Positions 22,769 through 31,814 of a stretch of 32,598 nucleotides of DNA are shown piece after piece. The stretch lies in NCBI GenBank assembly GCA_031284165.1, contig JAITAK010000035.1, positions 1-32,598 of the forward strand. Reading direction: 5' to 3'. Position 1 is the first letter of the stretch, and the number at the start of each line of letters is the position of its first letter. The notes beneath the pieces are model-generated. The model worked only from the letters and a program-made list of their open reading frames with translations, was not told where the DNA came from and did no database searches. The position numbers and the translations under genes are program-made. The DNA comes from Puniceicoccales bacterium (lineage in GTDB: Bacteria; Verrucomicrobiota; Verrucomicrobiia; Opitutales; LL51).

Positions 22769-24016
22769 TCATTGACACTGGCTACTGTCAGCTCCATTTT
22801 TATTTTCATCTTCGACCCAATGAATTTTGAAGCCGAGACCATCGGCTTTAATCCCAAGGATTTTAGCTGTGTCTTTATTTATTGAGCAAAAGAACTCTGG
22901 GAATTGTACGGGAATTGCGGCGATCGGGACATTAAAATTATAATTCATGTCCAAGATTTTAGCGGCCATTCTTCCTGAAGATTCATAATACGCTGCCGTA
23001 CCCATTAAGGCTCCATGGACGACCATATCCATTTGTTCTGCAATGATCGGTATTTTTTCTGAACGACCATAATCGAAAATAAGTTTCCCATTTTCCGTAA
23101 AGAAAGAACTCGATGTGACGTAAATAGCACCATCTGATAAATGTTTTTCCTCTTTAATTTCCGATAATTTAGTGACGATTTCATTTTCGTCGCTCATATC
23201 TACACGAGACAGCGTAATATCAGCGCTTTTAGCTACCTCTTGGAGGGCTTCAAAGCTGTCGAAACAATTCTGTTCCTTGGGATTGATGAGCACTATGAGA
23301 TGTTTGATAGGAAAAATAGCCTTGGCGTTGCTTATTTGAACACTCATAGGTGCGGAAGTGGCGACGCCAGATAAATTGCCGCCATTATGTCCTTCATTGC
23401 GAGCGATAAGTCCAGTTTGAACGGGATAACTGACGACATTAAAAATCACGGGAGTGACGTCGTTAGCCCATTCTGTAGTTATAAGAGAAGCTAAAGTACC
23501 GAAAGTATAGATATAGTCATAATCTTCTGGATGCAGTTCATTATAAAGTACTTGTTTAAGATATTTTGGGCTGCAATCGACATTGATCGCGGTAATCAAT
23601 GTTTTATAATCCAATGCGCTCAGTTCTTCAATAAACCCCCGTTCGGCATCAGTTTCTCCGCGCCATAGGAGCATTAAAATTTTGATTTCCTTATTTTTTT
23701 TTTGTTCCGATGGGCTAATCATCGTATGATGGTCTAAAATAACTTCAGAGAAGAGTGCACTTGTCTCTGATTTATTTTCATGGGATTTGTTTTTTTCGGG
23801 TGAAAACCTCTTTAGGGACGATAAGAAGCCTTTTGGAGGTGGAGGTACTGCGTCGGAGCTTTGTTCCTTTTCCCTCGGGGAAAGGCACAAAAATTTTGGA
23901 AACGTCATGTCTAAAGCTCCACTTTTTATGGCTTTTTTTGTAAAAATCGTGTCTCCATGCATGCCCCATGCAAAGATAAAGATCATACATAGCATTCCAC
24001 AAAATTTCCCCATCAT
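22769..24016 (-). CDS. ABC transporter substrate-binding protein (ABC_sub_bind/TrpX-like), secreted
   Basis: Signal peptide MMGKFCGMLCMIFIFAWGMHG; core TPVIFNVVSYPVQTGLIARNEGHNGGNLSGVATSAPMSVQ, GAIYVTSSSFFTENG, IPIIAEQMDMVVHGALMGTAAYYESSGRMAAKIL. Confidence 0.8.
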   Translation of the reverse strand: MMGKFCGMLCMIFIFAWGMHGDTIFTKKAIKSGALDMTFPKFLCLSPREKEQSSDAVPPPPKGFLSSLKRFSPEKNKSHENKSETSALFSEVILDHHTMISPSEQKKNKEIKILMLLWRGETDAERGFIEELSALDYKTLITAINVDCSPKYLKQVLYNELHPEDYDYIYTFGTLASLITTEWANDVTPVIFNVVSYPVQTGLIARNEGHNGGNLSGVATSAPMSVQISNAKAIFPIKHLIVLINPKEQNCFDSFEALQEVAKSADITLSRVDMSDENEIVTKLSEIKEEKHLSDGAIYVTSSSFFTENGKLIFDYGRSEKIPIIAEQMDMVVHGALMGTAAYYESSGRMAAKILDMNYNFNVPIAAIPVQFPEFFCSINKDTAKILGIKADGLGFKIHWVEDENKNGADSSQCQ

Positions 24017-24059
24017 ATTGGGTATGATAAACTTTTTTGCAATAAAATCAACAATTACT

Positions 24060-27000
24060 TTACGCTTCTATGAGAAACGGAATGGCTAAAGCTTTTATTT
24101 TCTCGTAGTCAAAATTACAATTAAGCTGTTCCGAGACATGGCGACGCAATTGTTTACCGTCTTCAAAATTAAAGACCAGGACATTTTGCACTTTTCCTGC
24201 ATTGCTGTAGATGTAATCCCAAATACTTTCCAAAAGCGCTGGGTTGCGAGGATCAATAATCCAGTGAATTTTTTTCGCCATTTTTGCCAATGCCGCATGG
24301 AGGTGAGTGATTTCTTGAAGTACGAAGCGTTCATTTTCATCCGACTTTTTCAGAATTCCCGCAGCCACAATGACATTTCCTTCAATCAAAAGGTGGCCAT
24401 ATTTTTCAAAAACGCTGGGAAAACAGTTCAGGGTCAAGCTTTCGGAGAACATTTCCAATTGAAATGTGGCCCATAAGCGGTTGTCTCTTTTACTAATCCG
24501 CTTTTCAATCAGAGCAACGACGCCACATAAGCGGAAATCATCGGCAATCGCTTCCACAGACTTGACCAAATTGACTTGATTGAGAATGGAGCGATAGTCG
24601 TCTAACGGATGGCCACTAATATAGAATCCCAATAATGCCTTTTCGTGATTCAGTTTCTCAATTTTTGTCAATGAAGGTCCGTCTTGTCGGATGACGGATG
24701 ATAGGGGATGAGTCCCTGCAGAATCTAACATATCGAAGAGCTGAAACTGTCCGACATTGCGATCCTTTTGCAATGAAGAAGCTTCCGAGATGATGTGCTC
24801 AAGGGACTGAGCCAAATGAAGACGATCAATAGCGAACTCGTCAAAGGCACCGCTGAAGATTAAACATTCTGCAACGCGTTTGTTGACGATCCTGAGATCA
24901 ACACGCGCCATAAAGTCGAGAAAATCCTTAAAGAGGCCATTGCGCTTACGTTCTTTAATGATATTTTCCGCGGCACTATCCCCAACGCCCTTAATGGCGC
25001 CGAGACCAAATCGAATGGAGTGCTTCTGATGATTAGGAGTAAAATTATTGAGGGATTGATTGATGTCTGGCCCCAAGATATCGATGCGCATGCGATTACA
25101 TTCGGCGATAAAGTAAGCCACCTTGTCTCCATTCCCTAGGACAGACGACAACGTCGCAGCCATAAATGCCACAGGATAATTCGCTTTAAGGTAAGCCGTT
25201 TGATAAGTAATAATTGCATAAGCCATTGAATGGGATTTGTTGAATCCATAACCGGCAAATTTTTCAAGAATGGAAAAAATTTCCTCGGCTTTTTCCCTAG
25301 GGATTGCATTGTATTTTTCAGCGCCTTCGATAAAAACGCTGCGCTGTGCGTTCATAACTTCGACTTTTTTCTTACCCATAGCGCGCCGCAAAATGTCAGC
25401 TCCTGCTAAGGTATACCCAGCGATAATGCGGACAGCTTCCATAACTTGTTCCTGGTAGACGAGGATCCCATAAGTTTTCTTACAAACCCCTTCCAATAGA
25501 GGATGGGGATATTTAATTTTCTGAGGATCTTTCTTCCCGGCGACATAGTCATTGATCCACTCCATAGGTCCAGGCCGATAGAGAGCGCTAATGTCGCTAA
25601 TTTCTTCCACGCTGCTAATTTCAAAGCGCTTACAAAGGGCGCGCATTCCCGCTGATTCCCCTAACTGAAAGACCCCAATCGTTTCACCGCTATTGAGTAG
25701 TTTATAGGTATTTTCATCGTCATACGGGATAGAATGCATGGAAAATTTAGGATCATATTTTTGAATAAAGCTCTCACTATCGGCGATGATGGTCAATGTA
25801 GTTAGCCCTAAAAAATCCATTTTAAGTAAGCCTAAATCTTCGACGGCTTCCTTGGCGTATTGAGTAGTGAGGATTCCATCTTGGAGCGTCACAGGAAGCA
25901 TATTTTCGACGATGTCTTCTGTAATAATAATCCCTGCGGCATGGGTACCGGTATTGCGAACGGTACCCTCGAGGATTTTTCCGTCATCTAAAATTTTCCC
26001 GATTTTAGGATTGAGGTGAATTTCTCGTTGCAGTTCTTTTGATTTTTCGATGGCATGATCGATAGAGATATTGAGTTCATCGGGGACCATTTTGGCGATG
26101 CGATTGGCTTCACCGTAGGGGACATCATTGACACGGCAGAGGTCACGAATCACCATTTTTGCTCCAAAAGTTCCAAAAGTAATAATATTAGCCACGTGAT
26201 CATTACCGTACTTTTGTCGGACGTAATCGATGACTTCGCCGCGACGACGCATACAGAAATCAATATCGAAATCGGGAGGAGATACGCGCTCTGGATTAAG
26301 AAAGCGCTCAAAAAGCAGCCCAAATTGTATAGGATCCACATCGGTAATTTGGACTAAATAAGCGATGATTGAACCCGCCCCCGAACCTCTTCCAGGCCCT
26401 ACAGGAATATTATGGGATTTTGCCCAATCGATAAAATCCCAAACAATGAGAAAATAATCTACAAAACCCGTTTTGGCTAAAGTCGATAATTCATAATCGA
26501 GGCGGTGACAAAGCATCGCTTCTCGTGACCCTGCGATGCGATCTTGGGTTTCGACATAATCGATAGCGTAACGCAATTTTAAGCCACGGAAACACAAATT
26601 TTTAAGATAGGTAAAGTTATCACAATGGTCCTGAGATTGTTGATGTGGAAGGCGAAAGACAGGGTAATGATTTTCACCGTATGTGAGCGTAAAATCACAC
26701 ATATCGGCAATAAGTTGCGTGTGATCGAGACACTCGGAATGGTCCTTAAACATGAGTTCCATTTCTTCGCGCGATTTTATATAAAGTTGATGGGTAGTCA
26801 TCCGAAAGCGATTCACATCCGTTACTTTGGATATTGTTTGGACGCAAAGTAATTGATCATGAGCTTCCCAATCTTCCTGTAGAACGTAGTGGGCATCGTT
26901 GGTAGCAACCGTTTTAACTCCATTTTCTGCCGCTAACTTGAAAAGTGTAGGAAGAATGACTTCTTTGGATTCTGGCATACCATGGTCCTGAACTTCAATG

Positions 27001-27512
27001 AATAAGCGATCCTTACCGAAAATTTCTATCAGCCAATCGAGTCCTTTTTGTGCGGCCTCGTAATCGTTTTGTAGCGCCATCGCAGAGAGATAACCTTGAT
27101 AACATCCCGTTAAACAAATCAGGCCTTCTCCATATTGAGCAATAGTTTGCCAATTGAGTCGTGGCTTGTAATAAAATCCCTGAGTATGGGACAGCGAAAC
27201 AAGTTTGGAAAGATTCTTATAGCCGATGGGGTTCATGGCCAAGAGGCCCATATGGTAGAGAGGAAATTTTGCTTTCAAACGATAATCTCTGTCAAAAGTC
27301 GTATAAATTTCGCAACCGATAATCGGCTTAATCTTGAACTTTTTGGCATAGCTAAAAAAATCGGGGACGCCGAAGAGATTACCATGGTCGCTGATGGCGA
27401 TGGCGTTCATGGCGAGTTCTTTAGCGCGAGTAAATAAACGATCCATGCGACAAGCGCCGTCGAGAAGACTGTAATCCGTATGGACGTGTAGATGGACAAA
27501 TGATTTTGCCAT
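24060..27512 (-). CDS. dnaE: DNA polymerase III alpha subunit
   Basis: PHP N-terminus FVHLHVHTDYSLLDGACRMDRL, PVGPGRGSGAGSIIAYLVQITDVDPI, PPDFDIDFCMRRRGEVIDYV, ADILRRAMGKKK, GYGFNKSHSMAYA. Confidence 0.98.
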   Translation of the reverse strand: MAKSFVHLHVHTDYSLLDGACRMDRLFTRAKELAMNAIAISDHGNLFGVPDFFSYAKKFKIKPIIGCEIYTTFDRDYRLKAKFPLYHMGLLAMNPIGYKNLSKLVSLSHTQGFYYKPRLNWQTIAQYGEGLICLTGCYQGYLSAMALQNDYEAAQKGLDWLIEIFGKDRLFIEVQDHGMPESKEVILPTLFKLAAENGVKTVATNDAHYVLQEDWEAHDQLLCVQTISKVTDVNRFRMTTHQLYIKSREEMELMFKDHSECLDHTQLIADMCDFTLTYGENHYPVFRLPHQQSQDHCDNFTYLKNLCFRGLKLRYAIDYVETQDRIAGSREAMLCHRLDYELSTLAKTGFVDYFLIVWDFIDWAKSHNIPVGPGRGSGAGSIIAYLVQITDVDPIQFGLLFERFLNPERVSPPDFDIDFCMRRRGEVIDYVRQKYGNDHVANIITFGTFGAKMVIRDLCRVNDVPYGEANRIAKMVPDELNISIDHAIEKSKELQREIHLNPKIGKILDDGKILEGTVRNTGTHAAGIIITEDIVENMLPVTLQDGILTTQYAKEAVEDLGLLKMDFLGLTTLTIIADSESFIQKYDPKFSMHSIPYDDENTYKLLNSGETIGVFQLGESAGMRALCKRFEISSVEEISDISALYRPGPMEWINDYVAGKKDPQKIKYPHPLLEGVCKKTYGILVYQEQVMEAVRIIAGYTLAGADILRRAMGKKKVEVMNAQRSVFIEGAEKYNAIPREKAEEIFSILEKFAGYGFNKSHSMAYAIITYQTAYLKANYPVAFMAATLSSVLGNGDKVAYFIAECNRMRIDILGPDINQSLNNFTPNHQKHSIRFGLGAIKGVGDSAAENIIKERKRNGLFKDFLDFMARVDLRIVNKRVAECLIFSGAFDEFAIDRLHLAQSLEHIISEASSLQKDRNVGQFQLFDMLDSAGTHPLSSVIRQDGPSLTKIEKLNHEKALLGFYISGHPLDDYRSILNQVNLVKSVEAIADDFRLCGVVALIEKRISKRDNRLWATFQLEMFSESLTLNCFPSVFEKYGHLLIEGNVIVAAGILKKSDENERFVLQEITHLHAALAKMAKKIHWIIDPRNPALLESIWDYIYSNAGKVQNVLVFNFEDGKQLRRHVSEQLNCNFDYEKIKALAIPFLIEA

Positions 27513-27544
27513 GAATTGATTATACGGATTTTAGAAAATTTCGT

Positions 27545-28498
27545 CTATCCACAAATTTCCCTAAATGTTTTAAAATGCACTTTACTATACTTAGCCAATG
27601 CTTCTGCTCCTTTTTCCTCGAAAATTCGTCGCCCCATTTCTTTTACTTTGTAGCCTGCCCCTTTGGGCAGTGGTTCCTGTGCTTCTTTGGACAGAGCTTC
27701 GATGCGCCGTATAAATTCTGCACGAGCGATAATGGATGCTGCGGCAACGATGGGATCGTCTTCCGCTTTTATACGCATATTCAAAGTAAAATCCGGAAAA
27801 TCCCGTTTCAAAAATTCTTGGACAATAGGGGATTTCGAAAATTGATCTAAAATACCTTCTGAAACATAACGGCGCTTGAGCGCATTTCTCAAGGAACATC
27901 CGTGCATCCAGCCAAGTAATTGATTCAAGTTATTTCCAAAGCGTCCATAGAGTTCGTTATACTTGGCCATCGACAGGGTCATAACTTCGATAACGATGTC
28001 AGGAACTTCGCGAATTTTTTCTTCTATAGCTAAGATTGTGCGGTCGCTGCTAATCTGTTTACTATCCTTGACGCCTAAATTTTGAAGGGTACGCACTTTA
28101 TCGCCATCAGCGATAACGCAAGCGGTCACAATAGGACCAAAAAAGTCTCCTTTGCCACTTTCGTCAAGTCCAGCATGAGCGGTAAACCATTCTGGATGGA
28201 AGATATTGTCATTCCCTAAAAGAAATTTTTGAGTAATTTGAGGTTCGATCGTAAAAGTGACAAAATCAGCGGCTTCTTTTCCCTGCAAAACGAGTTTCCC
28301 GCTGTGATACATAACGAGATTAAATCCATTGGCTCGAAAAGCGTAACGTGCATGATTAACGTCATAGGGTTCAAAGTTACGTGCTCGACAGATTTCATAT
28401 AGGGTTTTCGATTGATCGTCGTTCAATACGAAAGTAAAGCAAGATATCTTAGGATTAGGATGATGATGCATAAAGAATAGGTTTAAATACAGATTCAC
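27545..28498 (-). CDS. rnhC: Ribonuclease HIII
   Basis: HAGLDESGKGDFFGPIVTACVIAD, GVKDSKQISSDR, MHGCSLRNAL, AEDDPIVAAASIIARAEFI. Start may be the second Met (MHHHPNPK). Confidence 0.9.
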   Translation of the reverse strand: MNLYLNLFFMHHHPNPKISCFTFVLNDDQSKTLYEICRARNFEPYDVNHARYAFRANGFNLVMYHSGKLVLQGKEAADFVTFTIEPQITQKFLLGNDNIFHPEWFTAHAGLDESGKGDFFGPIVTACVIADGDKVRTLQNLGVKDSKQISSDRTILAIEEKIREVPDIVIEVMTLSMAKYNELYGRFGNNLNQLLGWMHGCSLRNALKRRYVSEGILDQFSKSPIVQEFLKRDFPDFTLNMRIKAEDDPIVAAASIIARAEFIRRIEALSKEAQEPLPKGAGYKVKEMGRRIFEEKGAEALAKYSKVHFKTFREICG

Positions 28499-28550
28499 CT
28501 GTCAAGCTTTAGGGCATTATGACATGGAATGGAAAAGTCTTCTTTGATAG

Positions 28551-29243
28551 CTATCGACCATGGACAGATTTATCGGTACCTTTTTTTAAGAGCTGATTAT
28601 ATTTTTTACATCTTTCAAGATAAAGTTCTTGTAGTTTTTTTTGAAGTTCTGCTAATAATAATCTTTTCAATTTACTATCCTGGACATTACTATCCTGGAC
28701 ATAAAGATTGCTAAACTCACTAAAGTCATTAAATAGTTCTTTTCCCAGAAAATGAGGATTGCCAAACTTATCGCACGATTCATCACAACACCCGCTCTGA
28801 TTGATCAAATAGCAATCAGCGATTGTATCGTCTGTATTGTCGATAGTGATAATATGACTGGGGCTATAGTGACGTATTAAGCTTGAACTGAATTGGTAAT
28901 CCTGGCCATTGAGTACGTGCTTTATTTCACCCCATTTTACGCGAGCGGCCTTCAGTGAAATCTCTGGCCTTTGCCAATGGTCGGCCAAAATTTGACACGT
29001 TAATCTCCCGCCATGCTTACAAGCAAGTTGCAATAAATAATCAAAGTCATCCAATGTCCATGTATGTTTTGTATGAGCGGCAAAGTCAGCGCTTTTAGGA
29101 GAATTTTGAAGACTTTGAAAAGAAGCGCAACATAACTCAACATTTCCTGCCCAAAGGACTGTTATTAAATATTGACCCAGAGTTTTTTTTTCAAAAACAG
29201 ACCCTAATTCAGAAAGAATTTTCTGCTTAAAAAAGTTCTTCAT
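28551..29243 (-). CDS. Uncharacterised protein A, putative member of the WT(x)D(N)L-core family
   Basis: 230-aa ORF; KHTWTLDDFDYLLQLACKHGG...HWQRPEISLKAARVKWGEIKHVLNG resembles the 30417-31499 and 31815-32598 ORFs. Contains a duplicated VQDSN/VQDSK. Confidence 0.6.
   Translation of the reverse strand: MKNFFKQKILSELGSVFEKKTLGQYLITVLWAGNVELCCASFQSLQNSPKSADFAAHTKHTWTLDDFDYLLQLACKHGGRLTCQILADHWQRPEISLKAARVKWGEIKHVLNGQDYQFSSSLIRHYSPSHIITIDNTDDTIADCYLINQSGCCDESCDKFGNPHFLGKELFNDFSEFSNLYVQDSNVQDSKLKRLLLAELQKKLQELYLERCKKYNQLLKKGTDKSVHGR
28673..28702 (-). repeat. Exact 15-bp tandem duplication inside the uncharacterised ORF
   Basis: tactatcctggacat x2, read on the plus strand. Confidence 0.9.
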
Positions 29244-29345
29244 TTAAACCGATTCACTGCATACCTCTTTGCTTATTCATCCATAAAATCGTGTGTAAGT
29301 CAAGAAACAATGATAAAACATAAAGGCGATTTTCGACGAAATTTT

Positions 29346-30284
29346 TTAAAATTCTGCGAGGATTTGTTGTGTATATTCGGCAATAACTTTTGCGCAGCGA
29401 TCTAAGGCGCTATGTTCTTCAGGCGCAAGATCTGGGTATAGGACTTTTATGATACCGGAGCGACCGACAACCGTGGGCATCGCTAAGCATACATCGTGAA
29501 CGCTTTCAATGGATCCGTGGTGAGAGGAAACCGGCAATAAACTGTGAGCGTCCATAGCCAATGCATGGCAGATTTTTCCCAAAGCTCCTGCAATGCCATA
29601 AAATGTAGCCCGTTTACCTTCGATAATTTTATAGGCGGCATTTCTGACGTTATCGTCGATAGTTGCGACGACGTCGTCAGTAAATGTTTTACCGATAGTT
29701 GCGGCAAACTGATGGATATTGATAATGCCCACATTGGCCTTAGACCAGGCTAGAACCTCGTTATCGCCGTGTTCTCCTAGGACATAGGCCTGAATTGATT
29801 CCGGTGAAATTTCCAAAAATGCGGCCAATTCTGTACGGAAGCGTGCACTATCCAAAAGCGTACCGCTACCGATAACGCGTGCCTTTGGAAATCCTGAGAT
29901 TTTTAAGGTAATCTCCGTCATGAGATCCATCGGGTTTGAAGCAACGAGGAGGATGGCATGAGGAGCGTATTTGATGACTTGAGGGACAATTTCCCTGAAA
30001 ATTTGGGCATTAATTTTAAGGAGATCGAGGCGCGTTTGTCCCGGTTTTTGATTTGCGCCGGCAGTAAAAATAACGATATCCGCATCGCGCAAAGCATCAT
30101 AATCTCCTGCTATAATGCGATTGGCATAGGCACAGGGTGTAGCATGGCGAATATCCATTGCTTCTGCTTTAGCCCGGGCGGTATCCTTATCCACGAGAAT
30201 GACCTCATGCGCGATGCCCCCCATAATTAATTGAAATGCTGTCGCACTTCCCACAAAACCTGAACCTATAATACCAATTTTCAT
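29346..30284 (-). CDS. L-lactate dehydrogenase (lactate/malate dehydrogenase family)
   Basis: MKIGIIGSGFVGSATAFQL, GANQKPGQTRLDLL (Gln in the substrate-specificity position favours lactate), VASNPMD, GSGTLLDSARFR, VLGEHGDNEV. Start taken at internal Met at 30284. Confidence 0.92.
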   Translation of the reverse strand: MKIGIIGSGFVGSATAFQLIMGGIAHEVILVDKDTARAKAEAMDIRHATPCAYANRIIAGDYDALRDADIVIFTAGANQKPGQTRLDLLKINAQIFREIVPQVIKYAPHAILLVASNPMDLMTEITLKISGFPKARVIGSGTLLDSARFRTELAAFLEISPESIQAYVLGEHGDNEVLAWSKANVGIINIHQFAATIGKTFTDDVVATIDDNVRNAAYKIIEGKRATFYGIAGALGKICHALAMDAHSLLPVSSHHGSIESVHDVCLAMPTVVGRSGIIKVLYPDLAPEEHSALDRCAKVIAEYTQQILAEF

Positions 30285-30361
30285 AAACACTATCGCATAT
30301 AGTAAAATTCCCGCTAATTGCAATTAAAATTAATCTTTTTACGAGGAATGATCAGTTCTTT

Positions 30362-30466
30362 TTGCATCATTAAGTTGTTTTTCTGGCATGCTAAGTTATT
30401 CTCTTGGCATGTTAAATTATTTTCTTAGCTCGTTAAGAAGCCAACTTAGCACGCTAAGTCTGTCAG
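30362..30466 (-). repeat. Degenerate 21-bp tandem array, about 5 units, spanning the stop codon of the 30417-31499 ORF
   Basis: Plus-strand units: ttgcatcattaagttgttttt / ctggcatgctaagttattctc / ttggcatgttaaattattttc / ttagctcgttaagaagccaac / ttagcacgctaagtctgtcag. Confidence 0.85.
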
Positions 30467-31499
30467 ATTTTGCCAATACTACGGGTGAAGGAAAAAGAAG
30501 ATGCCCGTGAATGATTTGACACGCCTCGGTCAAGGCGGCATCGTTTTTTATACAAGCTAACCAGTTATTGCTGTGTTGCAATATGGAAGTGGGTTCATTG
30601 CTATTTATGAATGAAGATATGGTGTGCAGGACTTCTTGCGCTTCCTGTAGCGTAAAGCCCGTGTCACTCCTCCACCTTTGTTCGTCGATTTCGGTGTTAA
30701 ATTTGCGTTCCTTCTCATTCCACGCGGAGAGCATTAAGTTTTTTAAATTGTCAATGGTCCATTTTTTTCGTTTATTTTTTATACGATAAAAAGTTCTCAA
30801 TTTCTCACGAAACTGTTTCTGCAAATCCACACTAACAGAAGCCTTGTTTAGGTAACAACTCAATAGCGCTCTCAGTAGCAATAGATTACCTTTGTTGTTA
30901 TTTATGAGACAGACAATGATCTCGCTATATTTACATTTAGCTTTAGCTGCATCTACCTTATAAAATTTAGGATTCCATTTCTTCCAAGAAACTTTTCCTT
31001 TATTATTAATGTTGTCAATAATATAATTGAATAATATATCGAACATTGGCCAATTGTTCCATAGGTCTCTGTTCTTTTCTTGGTGCTTCTTGCCACTGCT
31101 TATCTGCGTATTAGCCCAAGGGTTGAGACTATTAGCCCAAGGGTTGAGACTGAGACTATTACTTATCTGCGTATTAGCCTGAGGGTTGAGACTAATAGCC
31201 TGAGGGTTGAGACTAATAGCCCAAGGGTTGAGACTATTAGCCCAAGGGTTGAGACTATTAGCCCAAGGGTTGAGACTATTACTTATCTGCATATTAGCCT
31301 GAGAGGAGAGAATATTACTTGTCTGCTTTGTAGTATTGTCCTCGAAGATCCACTTATTGCGATCGAAAATATTATGGAAACTTTCAGCAGCCATGGAAGT
31401 GTTACTAAAACTTACAATCCACGGAAGTAACAGCATGTTAAGACATAACTTAGTGCCATATTTTCTTACGGCTTTGTTTTTATTTATATGTGTGTTCAT
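30417..31499 (-). CDS. Uncharacterised secreted protein B with NSLNPWA heptapeptide repeats
   Basis: Start at internal Met (MNTHINKNKAVRKYGTKLCLNMLLLPWIVSFSNTSMAAES, signal peptide); repeat block NSLNPWA; core RKKWTIDNLKNLMLSAWNEK...RWRSDTGFTLQEAQEVLHTISSFIN. Confidence 0.75.
   Translation of the reverse strand: MNTHINKNKAVRKYGTKLCLNMLLLPWIVSFSNTSMAAESFHNIFDRNKWIFEDNTTKQTSNILSSQANMQISNSLNPWANSLNPWANSLNPWAISLNPQAISLNPQANTQISNSLSLNPWANSLNPWANTQISSGKKHQEKNRDLWNNWPMFDILFNYIIDNINNKGKVSWKKWNPKFYKVDAAKAKCKYSEIIVCLINNNKGNLLLLRALLSCYLNKASVSVDLQKQFREKLRTFYRIKNKRKKWTIDNLKNLMLSAWNEKERKFNTEIDEQRWRSDTGFTLQEAQEVLHTISSFINSNEPTSILQHSNNWLACIKNDAALTEACQIIHGHLLFPSPVVLAKSDRLSVLSWLLNELRK
31099..31302 (-). repeat. 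21-bp tandem array coding for SLNP[WQ]A[NI] heptapeptides, 7 units
   Basis: Plus-strand unit attagcccaagggttgagact and variants (agcctgagggttgagactaat), interrupted by a recurring acttatctgc(g/a)tattag module; protein NSLNPWANSLNPWANSLNPWAISLNPQAISLNPQANTQISNSLSLNPWANSLNPWANTQIS. Confidence 0.95.
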
Positions 31500-31527
31500 T
31501 GTATGTGTTTTATTAAAGATGGTGTGC

Positions 31528-31556
31528 ACAATGATAGAGGAAATCTGAAGTGTCAA
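31528..31556 (-). promoter_or_regulatory. Possible promoter for the 30417-31499 ORF
   Basis: Reverse strand TTGACA-like -35 (exact TTGACA needs the adjacent base; tgtcaa at 31551-31556) and a weak -10 CATTGT at 17-nt spacing. Confidence 0.3.
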
Positions 31557-31776
31557 GTCGTAAATGATAGAAATAAATAGATAAATTTTGCGAGGCAATG
31601 TGCTACACTTTCTGGAGCTGTTTTCGTTAAAGATCAATAGCCATAGGTTGGCGTCGTTACCTAGGAAGAAATACCAATGGTGACTACCGATGCATTCCTA
31701 ACGCGCAAGGAGTTTTAAGACATGCGCAACCTCCACACGTAAAAAGCAGGAAATGGCCGCTGTTTATAAAAAATCA

Positions 31777-31801
31777 AGCCGTTTCGCAAGGCGAAACGGC
31801 T
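31777..31801 (-). terminator. Rho-independent terminator for the 31815-32598 ORF
   Basis: Perfect 11-bp stem agccgtttcgc-aag-gcgaaacggct; on the minus strand it is followed by tgatttttt. Confidence 0.85.
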
Positions 31802-31814
31802 CAAGATCTTCCCT

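Noticed and set aside
28551-28714. Plus-strand YYPGHYYPGH repeat ORF (28529-28714)
   Set aside because: Antisense translation of the VQDSN/VQDSK duplication in the longer minus-strand ORF.
31080-31430. 116-aa plus-strand ORF with ISPRVET repeats
   Set aside because: Antisense of the NSLNPWA array; stays open only because the 21-bp repeat is a multiple of three. The opposite frame has a signal peptide and a longer coding sequence.
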